Shown here one piece after another: positions 25,096 to 37,639 of a DNA stretch of 64,000 nucleotides. Position 1 is the stretch's first letter, and each line of letters opens with the position of its first letter. The position numbers were made by a program, and so were the translations under genes. The stretch lies in the NCBI GenBank assembly GCA_007844125.1, contig CM017555.1, positions 21,287,669 through 21,351,668 of the forward strand, given 5' to 3'. The notes under the pieces are model-generated. The model saw only the letters and a program-made list of their open reading frames with translations, had not been told where the DNA came from and ran no database searches. This stretch comes from Sinonovacula constricta (taxonomy: Eukaryota; Mollusca; Bivalvia; Cardiida; Solecurtidae).

Positions 25096-25565
25096 ATGGC
25101 TAAACAACGGTCACCGGACATTTTGTGTGATCTTTGTGAAGAGGAGCCAGCTTTGAGCTTTTGTGATGAATGTCATCATAAGTTGGGTGACATATGCTTG
25201 CTAGCACACACAAGGCAAAAACGGACAAAAGACCACAATGTCAATGAAATCGAAAACGTCAAACTGTCCGTTTTGAAAGTCAGATGCTCATCTTGCGAGA
25301 ACCAAGCGGAAAAGTTCTGTCCAGACTGTGACATTCGACTGTGTGTCCAGTGCGCTGGTAGACATCATACACTCAGAGACACGCTGGCGTCCATAGAGCA
25401 GCTCTTTGACACATATCACGGAAGCAGACTGACGTCTTCTGATGAAACCAGCTTAGAAAAAAATGCGATCTATCTTTCAAGCGATTGCGATGCTGTTGAT
25501 GGGAAGCCAGAAAAATCGGCACAGGAGACTGACGATCTGGTGACATCTACTGATAGCAGCAACAT
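25096..25565 (+). CDS. Gene 2, first coding exon: tandem B-box zinc fingers
   Basis: Acceptor CTTATTAG ends at 25066. The ATG at 25096 matches the start used in gene 1 (both begin MAKQ); the frame is open upstream to the exon border, but exon 1 has a stop in that frame. Residues 1-157. The first motif uses C11, C14, C23, C26, C34, H38, H47; the second uses C64, C67, C75, C78, C83, C86, H90, H91. A Ser/Asp-rich tail follows and the donor ACAT|GTATGT lies after 25565, phase 2. No RING domain. It joins in phase to exon 37640-38638 across a 12 kb intron. As in TRIM-family proteins, the B-boxes may drive oligomerisation or ligand contact; the actual partner is unknown. Confidence 0.8.
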
Positions 25566-26196
25566 GTATGTATAACAACTTCTGCTCACAATCCTTGCAC
25601 TGTATTAATTTTTGTTTATTTGTTTGTTGTTGTTTCTTTTTGGGTGTTTTTTGCATTTAAACATATTTTAAACATATTAAGTTGTCAATTTGAAAGTAGG
25701 CTTTGAAAGTTACATAGTATTTTACTGTCCTTATTGGCACGCGCGTAACCTCAAGGTGTGGTGAATGCAATATATCTTGAACAAAGAAATTTTTTTAATA
25801 ATAATTATATTACTTTCTACTAATTACACACCTCTTCCTGCAGAGAGGAACTGAATTAGGCTGGCAAAGAAACTTAAATAATAAGTATGGTTTTCACCCT
25901 GCATGTTTTACTTGAACGCCGATAATGTTTTAGATCTATTTATTCCTTGAATGTATCATATATACACTCAACAACTTTTCTTAGTGCCTACTTTCGATAT
26001 TTAAATATGTTTTTGATAAATTGACTTATTAACTTGATTTTCTCAGTATATGTTATTTTATACATCCTAAATGAATGAGACTCGTGACATCACGCTACAT
26101 ATAAATAGGTTTAATCCGTCGCAGCGCCAACACCGAAAGTAAATAGAAAACTTCGGTGTAAACTAAAACAATACATAGAAAGCCGTGTTTACATTA

Positions 26197-26377
26197 ATGG
26201 GGAAAGACGTGTTTTTCTCGTGTTAATGAGGATACTAGAATGTGAAATCATAACTTCCAAAGGGATTTACCAAAAAGGTGTGGCGGGAATAATATTTCTT
26301 TTGAAAATCGTTCAGATTTTAGTTTTAACCCAGACACGATGCCCATCTGCTCCGTCCACTTCGAGTCTGCTGTCATG
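26197..26377 (+). pseudogene. Decayed THAP-like zinc finger exon
   Basis: From an ATG at 26197 a stop-ridden frame shows features in THAP order: a start MGKDVFFSC, then GY, then a KVWRE block, and after a frameshift FNPDTMPICSVHFES, the usual C-x-x-H ending (CSVHFE). It ends at a donor (CATG|GTATG, 26378). THAP domains are DNA-binding and occur in P-element-type transposases and cellular factors. The breaks argue for a relic. The distance from good THAP matches could not be measured. Confidence 0.4.
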
Positions 26378-26637
26378 GTATGTTATTCCTTTATTCGTTT
26401 GTTGTTGTGTTTAATCTGATGACTAGGGTTTATATTAATATATAATCAGTCTTTTAACGCTTATTTTCCTGCTGAATAAACAGTTAAATCGAAAATCAAC
26501 ACGTAGCAGTTTTCAGAAAACCCTATTCTACTTTCGGTTTCAGTTGAGATAAATGATAACTGTTTATTTAAAGCTTCTGGATAATATTGTTCTAAACAAA
26601 TCATGACTGAAACTTATAAAAGTCTATTATTTGTTTG

Positions 26638-26708
26638 TACACACGCACACACACTCACACGCGCGCGCGCACTCACACGCGAGCGCGCGCACACACACAC
26701 ACACACAC
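26638..26708. repeat. (CA)n/(CG)n microsatellite
   Basis: Alternating CA and CG dinucleotides, uninterrupted purine-pyrimidine alternation over about 70 bp, a sequence type able to adopt Z-DNA. Confidence 0.9.
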
Positions 26709-27499
26709 CTTTGCTTTATTTTCCATCGAGAAAAAGTATTATTTTACTTTATTCTCTTTTACTTGGCAGCCTGTAGTAGGCAGAAAGGGTTGGGGGTCTC
26801 TTTTTATCATTTAAGGAAAAGAACCACTTACGTAATCAAACCCACCACTTTTGTTACTGTTATTTACGATTAATTTCAAACAAATATAGTGCTGCCTTTT
26901 CTGTGAGTTCATGCCATGAACACCTGACAAATCAATGAAACCCTTTCATTTTATTCCGAGATATATATGTATTGTATAACATTCAGTTTGTATGTATTCA
27001 AGAAATTGAATTTTCAAATGTATGTACATATGTACCTCTGTTTAAGTTCACATGTTATGATCAATCATTAAACTTTGAGTGCTCTCTTTCTGGGATGGAT
27101 GTGCTAGACACATAAAGCAATACTTTCATTGACTTGATACTTTTATTGACTTGCTCACCAAAATATTCAATTTCAGGTTTGTCATATTAGTATTTATGTG
27201 ATGTTTGACATAATATTCCATTCTACTTACAGTTCCTTCAAAATGAATTTTTTTCCACACTTGAACACATGGTTAGAGGGTGTCAAGCAACTTAAGGTAT
27301 TTATATTCTAAACTTTAAACTGAAACAGTCTACGGAGGTATTCTTGTCCACTCAGACCAGTGAATGTATATAATGCAAGTTGATTCTGACAAATCTTTAT
27401 CTTAAATAATTTACTTGCTTAAAATTCATTTTGAGATGGCTAATATGTATTTTACTGAACCCTGTGCATATGTTGTTGTTTTTTATGTTGTGTGACATC

Positions 27500-27640
27500 C
27501 AGCTAATTATTGGTGGAGGAAGACCCCAGATTTATATCTGGGCAGAACGCTGGCACATAACAGGTTAGCTAGAAAACTTCCCCAGTACTTGTCCTGACTG
27601 GGACTCGAACCCAGGTATTGAGGAGTTAAGGAGTTACAAG
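27500..27640 (-). repeat. tRNA-derived SINE fragment, antisense
   Basis: On the minus strand it holds box B (GGGTTCGAGTCCCAG) at about 27598-27615, followed by a body ending near CCACCAATAATTAGCTGG. The body matches the antisense pieces at 30360-30460 and 31195-31290. Confidence 0.55.
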
Positions 27641-28259
27641 TCATTTTTATGGTTTACTGAAAACACTGTACAGTGTACAAACTACATGTATTTTGATGCC
27701 ATATGCTGCGTCTCGAATCACTTTTGTCTTACTAATATCTGTAATTAAATATAAGCAATATTATTCAATCTTGCCATGTAAAACAACTATGAAAAGAGAA
27801 TGTTTATACTATAATGTTATTAAAGCGTATATGTTCTTTTTTATTATAGTTGTAGCCTTCACAGTCTTCTGTCTTACTCCACTACTTTCTGTGATGACCT
27901 TTTGCCAAGATCTTGTGAGAGAGCATTTCGGTCCACATCAAGGCATTTTGTTTCAACAGATTAAACCTACTACCAAGAGGTTCAGGTAATGCAATGAATA
28001 ATCTGAATGTAACAATCGTATCATATGATAATCACATGATAAAATCAACGCAACTATTGGGAATTTCTTTAGCCCTAATATATGCCATTTTACTAAAAAA
28101 ATATGTATATACTGTCGAATAATACAATTATACTTGTATTCAAAGTTAGTCAGTAGTTATTAAGAGTTTGATACCACTTTGCTATTTAATGGCACAGATT
28201 TTATTCTCAAAATGGACATGTGAGATTTCTGCTTAATATAAATATCCGATGTTTATACA

Positions 28260-28562
28260 TTAAAGGTGGTATCCGACTTTGTTTAAATCAAATACGTGTA
28301 ATAATATCTCACCTCTGTTTTGGGAATTGTGACAACTTTTTGCATAAACTCACTCTTTAGTCCAAGTAAGGGCAAATTTTGAAACTACCTTAATTATTAG
28401 TCAATGCAGTCTCTCGGGTAGGAAATGCATGTTTGTAATGATGAGTGGAGTGTTGTGCTTCACTTTTCACTTGGCTGGATCCTTTCAGGTTACAATAATT
28501 TATTTGGTTGTTTAAGGAATAATTTTCCTAAACCTTTGGATACCACAATTAATTGTATTGTC
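28260..28562. mobile_element. TTAA-flanked MITE, copy 2
   Basis: TTAA lies at 28260-28263 and 28559-28562. Inside, AGGTGGTATCC is mirrored by GGATACCACA. The interior shares phrases with the copy at 1592-2087 (GGAAATGCATGTTTG versus GGAAATACATGTTTGAA; TTTGGATACCAC versus GTTGGATACCAC). No coding capacity. Confidence 0.6.
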
Positions 28563-29959
28563 AAAAATTAAAGTCATACGACCTCCCTAAAATGTTTATA
28601 TTTGGAAAATTTAGGCTTTATTCAAGTAACCTTTCCCCAAAATTACCGCTAAAAAATACAAAAACCACCAGCATAAGTACAGCTTTCCCCGTAAACGACC
28701 GTCGAATTTGTCGATTTTCTATCTTTCTCTCATAGAAAGATAAGTTTACTTACAACCTGAGTCGTGTGGCTACCTTCGTTATTCCGCGGATTTCTGCTGT
28801 AAGTTCCGAGTTAGCCGAAAAGTCACGTGATACACATAAACTTAAATAGTATGTGTAAACAGAAGCAGCAAATTTGAAAGTGATTAATTGATGAAAAATG
28901 GGCAAAAAAGACTTATTGCCTTTGGCCGAATAGAACAAACGCCGTAAAGAGACCAAGCTAAACTGAAGCCGCGATGTTTAAGGAGAGAAATTTGACCGCT
29001 AGGGATCACTGATGAAGGACGTGGAAGTAAAGACAGATGGTGTAATGACGAACTGTTTGCTTAGCAGGTACTGTAATGTCAGAGGTTTCTTTCACTTTTT
29101 CTTTTTTTTATTACAATGCCAGAAATCTTATTAGTATCAATTGTATGACTTAATAGATTAATGGGTGATTTACATAAGCGTCATAGTGATAATGTGTTAG
29201 ATCTTATATTGAATAATGTTGTGCTTTCAACTTGCAGATGACACTGATCATACACTACTGATTGCATGCACTTTCTTGTTCTACTTTATACTATTAATTA
29301 GAAATAATTTTCTGTTAATTATTTATTATGTTCTAACTGATAACTTCCCAATGGCACAGAGTCCAGCATCTTAACGATTTAACAAATTCACAATACTGTT
29401 ATTTGTCCTTTAATAACCTATATCTTTATCAATGACATCCAGTAAGTGTTCTATTCTTATGCACTAAAGAAACACATCAAATATATCTAATTAATACTTT
29501 ATAAATATATCAATAAGTATGAAACTATTATCATTTTTTTTTCATGTCTTTATCATGTTAACGTGATAAATTGATATGTTTATTCATCATTATTTATCTT
29601 CCTTGTAGCAGCTACAATGAAAAGAAAAAAACATCAAAGACAACAGATTTGCGACCGCCACCAATGCCAAGCACAATATGGATTAAAACCTCTGCTACAT
29701 TGCATTCCCAGCTTCCCAGAATTCAGACAATACATGCATCTAAAATACTACGTTTTGAATCAAGTGCACGGTAAAAATCTTAATTACATAATTTAATGAT
29801 TATTTATAGAGTGCTTAAGCAATCTAAATAATAGATCTACATTTCCTATTACATCATAACTAATTTTTTGAGAACCTTATTTTTCGGAAATGGTGTTCAG
29901 AAGTGTAGAACACTTTATGCAGAATATTAATATTTGTTTGTAGCTATAATACACTTTTG

Positions 29960-30255
29960 TCTACCCGACCTGGCAGAGCAATCGGTAGAGCTTGGCTTCA
30001 GGTACAGGAGGCCCCAGGTTCGATCCTGGGCTGTGTCATACCAAAGTATAGCTCCCTTGCTAATGCTGATGCTTAAGCAAATATATGGGTAGTATAAGAC
30101 TGGTTTGTCTGGTGTCAGGATAATGTGACTGGTCGGGTATCATGCAAGGTGTTCATGGCATTCCATACACAGTAAAGGCAGCACTATGTCTGCTTCAAGT
30201 GGACACCGTTTCAAGATAACTGAAATACTGTTGTACTGTAATAACTGAAATACTG
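29960..30255 (+). repeat. tRNA-derived SINE
   Basis: The head has box A (TGGCAGAGCAATCGGTAGAGC, 29971-29991) and box B (GGTTCGATCC, 30017-30026) with a perfect TψC stem (CCAGG/CCTGG). The acceptor stem has mismatches and the sequence runs on into a unique ~200 bp body, so a SINE is more likely than a tRNA gene. The 3' end was not fixed. Confidence 0.6.
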
Positions 30256-30359
30256 GGATGATAAACCCTATAAACAGAACAAACAATTGTGTCTCTTACG
30301 TCTGCATAGCAAGCTTTTTTGTTTATGAAATACAATTACCAAATTATGGTCATTATAGT

Positions 30360-30460
30360 GATGGCCAGCTAATTGATGGAGAAAGACTCCCTGGTAAAAC
30401 CACAGGTGTATGGCAGGTCAGCTGGAAGACCTGCCAACATAGTCTTTGTTCCAGCCAGAA
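30360..30460 (-). repeat. SINE body fragment, antisense
   Basis: GCCAGCTAATTGATGGAGAAAGACTCCC aligns with the body of the antisense SINE at 27500-27640; no box A or B remains. Confidence 0.4.
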
Positions 30461-31194
30461 CTACAACACACATTATTAACAGGCAAGCAATTTGAGGTTT
30501 TACAAGTTGGTGATTGTACCATACTAGAAATGTCGTCTTAATAAGAGTACACATGTGGTCAGCTTCTGGTACAGTGTTGCCTTCAAAACAATTAAATATT
30601 TACTGCATAATTTTAATTCACAATTTTATATGTACATTTCTGGATTATTTTCCAAATACTGTACATCTCATGCAAGGGTTATTGGACAACTTTGCTCATG
30701 GTATAGTTTCTGTAAATAAGTAATGCTTTGTTTAATATAATAAGTGTACTTCTCTTAGAATAGGTTGACATTGTTTCAGTTTTTAAGTACATTGAAACAA
30801 CACAATGATGAATATTACAGCTTTGTCCAACTGTTTTGGTAGAGGATGACCCTAGATATATATGAGTGTAGAACCACTGGTGCAACACAAGACTGTAATA
30901 TCAGTTGTGAAACAACAGTTGTTAAATTATTTTTTATAGATTTTTTGGAAACAGTAAACCTTAAACCATACTTTTTAGAGCTATCTAGTCAGATTCTACT
31001 TTGTTTCCTTGCATGTTCTTGCATGTCGGTCTTTACTGCCTGTATGAAATATAAAAAGTATTTTTCATATAATATCTTCATATTTGCGGAATAAATGACA
31101 AAAATAAATTGTTAGAACACGAGATCATAACCAAAAATAAATTGAACATTGTATAATTATTGTTGGGTTTATTGAAATATATTGCACTGGTACT

Positions 31195-31395
31195 GGTCCA
31201 ACTATAATTGTTAAATGAAGACCCGAAAAGAATTATCTTGGTAAAATCAGTGACACATCACAGATTGGGTGAAACCCCCCTTACATTAAATTGTTTCACC
31301 TGAACAAGACTTAAACCCATGCTGTAAAAGGCCTACAGGACAAAAAACTTACAAACTTAGATTTAACCAATTCAGCCATGGGCCCCCTTTTCAAT
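31195..31395 (-). repeat. Degenerate tRNA-derived SINE, antisense
   Basis: On the minus strand box A (TGGCTGAATTGGTTAAATC, near 31378-31360) and a box-B-like GGGTTTAAGTCTTG (near 31317) are present with normal order, followed by a body related to that at 27500-27640. Confidence 0.5.
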
Positions 31396-31987
31396 GTCTT
31401 TTTTTGCATTAGGTTTATGAAAAACAAATTGGTATATGTTGTTTCTTTTTCCAGCTACAACAGCAATAAGTAGGAGGTGTTTCCAGCCAAGGAGGGAGGG
31501 GTCTATCGTAATGTTTTGTGTTTCTAGGAAACAGTGTGCCAAGGTGTTGTCATGAGATTAAATAAATTGGTTGGGATAAAGCCAGGAGAACTACACCCTG
31601 ATGGTTCACACAGAATCAGCTGATACCCTGCTACAGTTCCTCCACCACCCTTGAGATGGTCAAGCAGCATGTATCAAGATGATTTGGAAATTACAATGAC
31701 CATGAATGAATTCACTGCACCTTTCAAAATAAGCACAGTACTTTTAGGAAGATTAATCTTTACCAGAAGTTGTTATCCGTGAAGATATGTTTATATAACA
31801 ATTATTGTGGTTTGACTTAGACCCCCATTGTTCATGCCACTTTATGCTCAGGCTACTCATTACACATTTAAAAGTATTTTGTTATAAATATTGTATATAA
31901 GTTTCTGCTTTGATAAAAGTACTTTAACAATGTGTTCATTGTCTCATTTCTGTCCTTTTATTTAGATCATGATGACAGTTTTTTACA

Positions 31988-32022
31988 GGCTGCAATAGCT
32001 CATCTGGTAGAGCGACGATAGA
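31988..32022 (+). repeat. SINE box A remnant
   Basis: GCTGCAATAGCTCATCTGGTAGAGCG is a good box A of a tRNA-like head; the sequence then diverges and box B is missing. Confidence 0.35.
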
Positions 32023-33469
32023 AATGTCAGTATCGGCAAAAATGCCGGCAAATCCCTTCCATACTTTTCTAATTTTTAAGACATTTTTAAGCCCGCAGAA
32101 TAAAGCAATGTCATGACAAGTTTTAGAAACATGAAAAAGAAAATAACTTAGATTGTATTTACAAAATACCTAAAATACATTCCAAGCTTGGTGAAAGGTG
32201 GAAAATGTCTACACACTTGTTAGAGCATTCCCCTTTATCGCAATTTATCCCATGTTTGGGCCCCTGACTGGATGCACATTTTTTCTTTTGCATAAGCACT
32301 CATTATAATTGACCTAATGTAAATGACGACTTACATGATATGGGGTTGATGGGTAGTGAATGTGTAAATGGATTTGTAAGCTCAGTCAGTAAAGCATAAG
32401 CCACAACATCAAAGGTTTCTGTTTTGAGCTCTTGATTGTCGGTAATACAACTGATGATGGACTGAGAATTAAAAAAAAATATGCTTGAAGTATGTTTATC
32501 TATCGAGCAAAAAGATCTAACGACTGGTCTTTGTTTAGAAAGAATGGTAAATCATCGATAATAACTCTCAATTTATCCACCGCCTTCACACTATTCCTAC
32601 CTGAACTACTTCCAAAGCCGCCATCCGTTTTAGCTTTGAAAAGAAATTACAAAAAAAATGTAGCCTTAGTTGTTTAGCTTGTGTAATGACCCTGCCCTCT
32701 TCTGTCTTCCTCACATTGTTATGGATCTTAATTACGATTTCATGATTTACAGCCTCGAAGGTTGACTAGACTTGGCTTGACAGTTCCATTTCATGTGTGT
32801 TTAGTGCACAAGGTGATGACGTCGCGCACCAGGCATACGAATCCAAGTTCTCGCGAATAAACCCGAGTTCTTGGTCGTTATTGTTTGGAGCGGTGTTTGT
32901 AAACAAAATTCCGGAGAAACAACTTAATAATTTCCCATAACGCATATATTAATTTGTATGCATTATATGATATATGACCATAAGAATATATTAACTTTTC
33001 ATTGCTTATCTCGTATTTGGCACAGAACTTGTATAATATCTTTGCTTTCTGGGAGCGTGTATGACTTTATTAATAACAATAAACCATTATAATAAGTATA
33101 TGAAGGATTTGCCCTAAAAAGATTTTTTGTGCGACAACTCTCACGTAAATTTATGACATATCGAGATTTTAAGATTTGTGTTCAAATTTGTTTGTTTTGT
33201 TTTATATTATTATTCTTTTTATGTAAAGCCGAAACCTGTAAAGCATATGTTGTTGTTTTTTCAGTTACTATCACAAGAAACATTTCTTCAGAGACAGTTA
33301 ACTTTAAATTCAACGCCATGGGCCCGCCAACAGAAGCACAACTGCCAGGAAGACAAAGAGGAAATATCAGTTCTTTGCAGTCCTTTGAAAAAACTATTAT
33401 TAAAAGATTTCAAATTTTCAGTCTGGTTCAGTATTGCTTTCTTAGTAGTATACCATTTCGTAATTTTTT

Positions 33470-34665
33470 TAGCTCACCTGACCACAATGTGCTCATGGTG
33501 AGCTTTTCTGATACCGCTTCGTCAGCCGTCCGTCGTCAACACGCTAGAGGCCACAGTTTTTATCCAATCTTCATCAGACTTGGTCAGAATGTTTGTCTTC
33601 ATAAAATCTTGGATGAGTTTATTATTGGGTTACCTAGGGTCAAAAGAAGGTCACTCGGTCAAATTTTAGGAAAAACTTGTGAACACACTCGAGACCACAT
33701 ATATAGCCCAATCTTTACGAAACTTGGTCAGAATGTTTGTCTGCATAAAATCTTTGAGGCGTTCATTATTGGTTCACATGGGATCAAAAAGTAGCTCACT
33801 ACGTCAAATTTCAGAAAAAGCTTTTGAATACACTTGAGACCACATTTATTGCTTAATCTTCACCAAACTTGGTCAGAATGTGTGTCTGCATGAAATCTCG
33901 GATGAGTTTCGTTTTTGGATCACGGGTGGTCAAAAAGTAGGTCACTAGGTCAAATTTTAGAAAAAGCTTGTGAACACACTAGAAGCCCCATTTATGGTCC
34001 AATCTTCACGTAACTTGATCAGTATGTTAGCCTGCATAAAATCTTGGATGAGTTCATAATTCGGTCATGTGGAGTCAAAAAGTAGATTTCTAGGTCAAAT
34101 CTTACAAAAAACTTGTGAACACACTAGGCCAATCTTCATCAAACTTGGTCAAAATGTCAAAACGAGTTCGTTATTGGGTCACTTTGGGTAAAAAAAAGGT
34201 CACTAGGTCGAAACTTAGAAAAAGCTTGTGATCACACCAGAGGCCACATTCATAGCCCAATCTTCACCAAACTTGATCAGAATATTTGTCTGCATGAAAT
34301 CTTAGATGAGTATATTATTGGGTCACGTGGGATCAAAAAGTAGTTCACTAGGTCAAATCTCAGAAAAGTTTGTGAACACACTCAAGACCGCATTTATAAC
34401 ACAACCTTCACTAAACATGGCCAGAATGTTTGCCTGCAAGAAATCGTGGGTGATTTGTAACTAGATCATGTGGTGTCAACCACTAGGTAAAATTTTAGAA
34501 AAACCTTGTGAAAACACTCAGAGGCCACATTGATGGCCCAGTCTTTACCAAACTTGGCCAAAATGTTTGCCAGTATGAAATCTTACATACTTCATGCCAG
34601 ATATGAGCCTACTAAAAGCCTGTGTCCACAGGAGATTGATTAAGGGCCATCATGACTCGCTTGTT
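33470..34665 (+). repeat. Element with eight tandem ~144 bp units
   Basis: It begins with a palindromic head (AGCTCACCTGACCACAATGTGCTCATGGTGAGC) and ends GGGCCATCATGACTCGCTTGTT. Between them the phrase AACTTGGTCAGAATGTTTG recurs at about 33577, 33721, 33868, 34012, 34140, 34268, 34412 and 34550, a period near 144 bp. I recall head-array-tail elements like this from bivalve genomes (pearl or Helentron-like families); the name is a suggestion. The open frame at 33129-33794 is formed partly by this repeat and is not a gene. Confidence 0.75.
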
Positions 34666-34713
34666 CATAAAACTTTTTTAACACATCACAAGGCAGGATT
34701 ATGTTAAATATTG

Positions 34714-34719
34714 TTTATT
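34714..34719 (-). terminator. Candidate poly(A) signal of the small minus-strand gene
   Basis: AATAAA on the minus strand, about 1.48 kb downstream of the stop at 36199. The stretch between is AT-rich, unique and free of repeats, as expected of a long 3' UTR. Confidence 0.3.
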
Positions 34720-36198
34720 TCTCCATATAATCTACAAAATAATTTGACAGTTAACAAACAGCAACATAATTGAAGAATCTATTTCACTTTCCATATTTAA
34801 TGGGTGGCATAATCGTGTTTTTGAGAGTTATCAAAACTATTTAAAATGTATTTTACTAAGATTAAATCGCATGTTTAAAATTTTAAAAGAACGACTAAAT
34901 GGCACATTTACCAAGTACCTGCACATAGTCAGTTTATATCAAATGGTTTAGGGGGAAAGAAACATTTGCTATTGTTATGCATACAATTATTTAAGATTTC
35001 ACGAGAATATTAAATTATACGAAACAACTTTATAATAAACTATTTGACATTTGCTTTCTATTAAATGGACGTGTGTTGCATAATCATTGTTTGCATATGC
35101 ATATTTAAATTTATTTGTATTTGTCACAAATTGTTCATGCTACATTAAAACATTTGCTGTACATTATATAGCTGTGTTCCTGCTTAAACACCCGTACATA
35201 AATGAAATGGGGAAAAAAAGATTTAAATGATAAGTAATACATATATTTCAAATTCTTGTTTGTCTTGACAACATTAATTAAATAGTATGCTGAAAGCCAG
35301 TCCAAGTAAGAGTATCATCTTTGGATGCAAGATTTAATTGGTTTAAACCCATGAGCCAAGTTAAGAGTTTTCACACTGCAAGAAGAAAAGTTAACCTATA
35401 TAAAGCACGGACTTAAGCAGGTTGTAAATTAATAAAGACACTTGTTAGCTTTAAATCATGGACCCAATTATTTCTTATATTAAGTGTATGAGGTAGGCAT
35501 TGGTTCTGTATTTATACCCATCCAATGGCTCTTAATTGATTCAGTTTAGTTTATGAATACTGGTAATGCACCTAAAACATATCAATTGATAAATTGGCAA
35601 GTGTTATTTAGCTAATTACGTATGTTTTAACAATGCACACTGTATCAGAAACAATGATGAAGCTTATTCCCATTCAATACAAATATTAAACTATAACAAT
35701 ATATTTTTATTAGTTTGTTAATACTTAAAACATACATGTATTGTTGTGACTAGTTTACTAGGTCATATTAATCTTAACTTTGACATGTTTAAATTGTCAA
35801 AACAACATACAACTATAAAGAAAAGTTCTCTCAATAAAAATAACTGAAATTACAGCATCGGACATACATAAACAATTCAGATAATGGAGTTTCTGCATTA
35901 CTCAATTTGTAATTAGAGTATTAAAATATGTAAACCAAGGTTCCCTTGATATAAAATGTTAAAACTATATGTCAGCAGTAGGTAAAAAGCTCGTTCTCTC
36001 AAGACTGTAGGATATTTAACAAAACACACTAAAAATCACACCTTCAATGTTTTAGTTGTTTCATATGACCTATTAAAATGTTCTAATATAAAGTTGAATA
36101 TGTTCACATCATCTAAAAACTCAATAGTCATTTTAATATTGTCTGTAAGAATTCTGGCCCCAAGATGTGTTCAAGTTCCCCTGTACTAGTTCAACGTC
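34720..36198 (-). other. Possible long 3' UTR of the small minus-strand gene
   Basis: About 1.5 kb of unique, AT-rich sequence with no exon, no repeat and no usable frame, lying between a stop codon and a poly(A) signal on the minus strand. Confidence 0.3.
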
Positions 36199-36711
36199 TC
36201 AGAGCAACAGACACAGGCCAGGCAGAGACATCTCTGGGTCAGGGGATTCATTACCATTGTCGTATTCCTAAAGGCAGTATAAAAAGACAATTAAGTGCAT
36301 ATTCTAAATTATACTTGTGTTTAGATATTGATAGTTGATTGTGGTTCTTTTTTCTTTCCAATTTGAGATTCCTTACATGCTTAATCCTTTCCACCAACAA
36401 TCTTTGCTCTGTCCTCCTCGTGCGTCTGTAGGCACCGACTTATTTTATTTTATTTAAATATTATGTCGCTCTCCGTCCAGTTTAGGCAAACATACGCCAT
36501 AATAAATACCACCAATCACACATTATTAACTATGGAAGTATTATGGAAAAAGGGCAACCACAATAAGGCCTAAATGGGTCTATGATTCATTCAGAATTCC
36601 ATTTCTTTGTTTACAGCGGTTATGTTTACTGCTGATTTACGTAAAACTTAAGGCAATAAATATAGATACAAATACGATATTTACCTTCAATCCATTTTCA
36701 TGTTGATTCAT
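36199..36711 (-). CDS. Small two-exon gene, 31-residue protein, unknown
   Basis: Minus strand. Coding exon 1 is 36711-36685 (nine codons, MNQHENGLK) with donor AAG|GTAAAT; coding exon 2 is 36267-36199, with acceptor TGCCTTTAG, and ends in TGA. The join is phase 0. The product is acidic and polar at first and closes with a short hydrophobic Cys/Leu stretch (MSLPGLCLLL). An earlier ATG in another frame near 36723 opens only eight codons and could act as an upstream ORF. A CCGGAAGT motif (ETS-type site) at 36788-36795 sits in a GC-richer patch, fitting a TATA-less promoter just upstream. I do not recognise the protein. It lies inside the 12 kb intron of gene 2 on the opposite strand. It may be chance, but donor, acceptor, phase and promoter motif agree. 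Confidence 0.35.
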
Positions 36712-36787
36712 TTTCCGTGGTCATTTTTCTTCAAATGTCTGTTTTATTTGTCAGCTATATATTATTGTTTTGTATACGAAACCCCTA

Positions 36788-36825
36788 CCGGAAGTCTTTC
36801 TCGGTGGTGGCGCTGCAAAATCGGA
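36788..36825. promoter_or_regulatory. GC-rich patch with ETS-like site
   Basis: CCGGAAGT at 36788-36795, followed by GGTGGTGGCGCTGC. It could drive the small minus-strand gene, or transcription to the right, where a donor-like AAAG|GTAAGTG lies near 36891. Confidence 0.3.
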
Positions 36826-37639
36826 AGATAGTCCCTTGTTCTAAAAAGGTTTCTTGTATGGATTAGTTTATTTCTACTTTTGGTAAAAAAGGTAAGTGTC
36901 CAATAGAAACGTTGTTGAGTGTATATAATTAAGAATTCATTAGCATAATGCCATAAACATAAGTGCTGTTTGATGTTTCATGTTATATGCATTTTATATG
37001 CATTAAGGTAAGCACATTGATGAAATATTAAAAATACACATTCTCCCACAGAAGCAGTAACGTGTTTAAACAATTGTGCACTATAGCAAAATATGCATTG
37101 TTTTGTATTGTAGATATTATCAGACAACGGAGCATATTTTGTCACACTTAACGTTGCATATTTTAGATTTGCTGAACAGCCATGTTTTCAATTTAAATTA
37201 TATCATATATTATACAAGTGCGTTGTTTTACAACGGTTTCATTTGTTTTTGTGACTGTTAAACTCAGTTCCATACTAGTAGGTGTGTATATTTTCGTTTA
37301 TTCTGCTTTATATTGAAGCAAATACATTGTTTTAATATTAACACGTTCTCAGTGTCACTTCACATATATGTATTTAGATATTGGAATTGCTATAAAAATA
37401 TAATAAAAACAACAACTGAGCACACATAATGTCAAAATGTATTTTACTTTGACTTTATTTTGCCTTGGTTTACACATACAGCATATTCACTTAAACGTTA
37501 GATTACAGGAAGCAGGAGGGAAAAAAAGGCCAAATATAAACAATGTATCGTTCTAAAGCGATCTTTTGTATGGCATTGTTCTCAAGCATTGCCATGCAGC
37601 TGTGATTCAATTAACTTTCATATAATTTATACTTTCCAG

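Larger units (their letters stand above)
25566..37639. other. 12 kb intron of gene 2, filled with mobile DNA
   Basis: Holds a THAP-like relic, SINE pieces, a TTAA MITE, a satellite-carrying element and a small minus-strand gene (separate entries). Possible isolated exon-like pieces with good borders lie at 27850-27987 and 29609-29772, but their frames match no domain I know. CpG-richer patches at 28740-28990 (with TCACGTGA) and 32810-32910 (with TGACGTCGCGC) could be promoters. No further B-box exon was found. Confidence 0.45.

Noticed and set aside
29967..30037. Functional tRNA gene
   Set aside because: Boxes A and B and the TψC stem are good, but the acceptor stem mismatches and the sequence continues into a SINE-like body.
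33129..33794. 221-codon open frame
   Set aside because: Its second half is the ~144 bp satellite-type repeat. The first half has a possible acceptor near 33264, but no domain and no partner exon.
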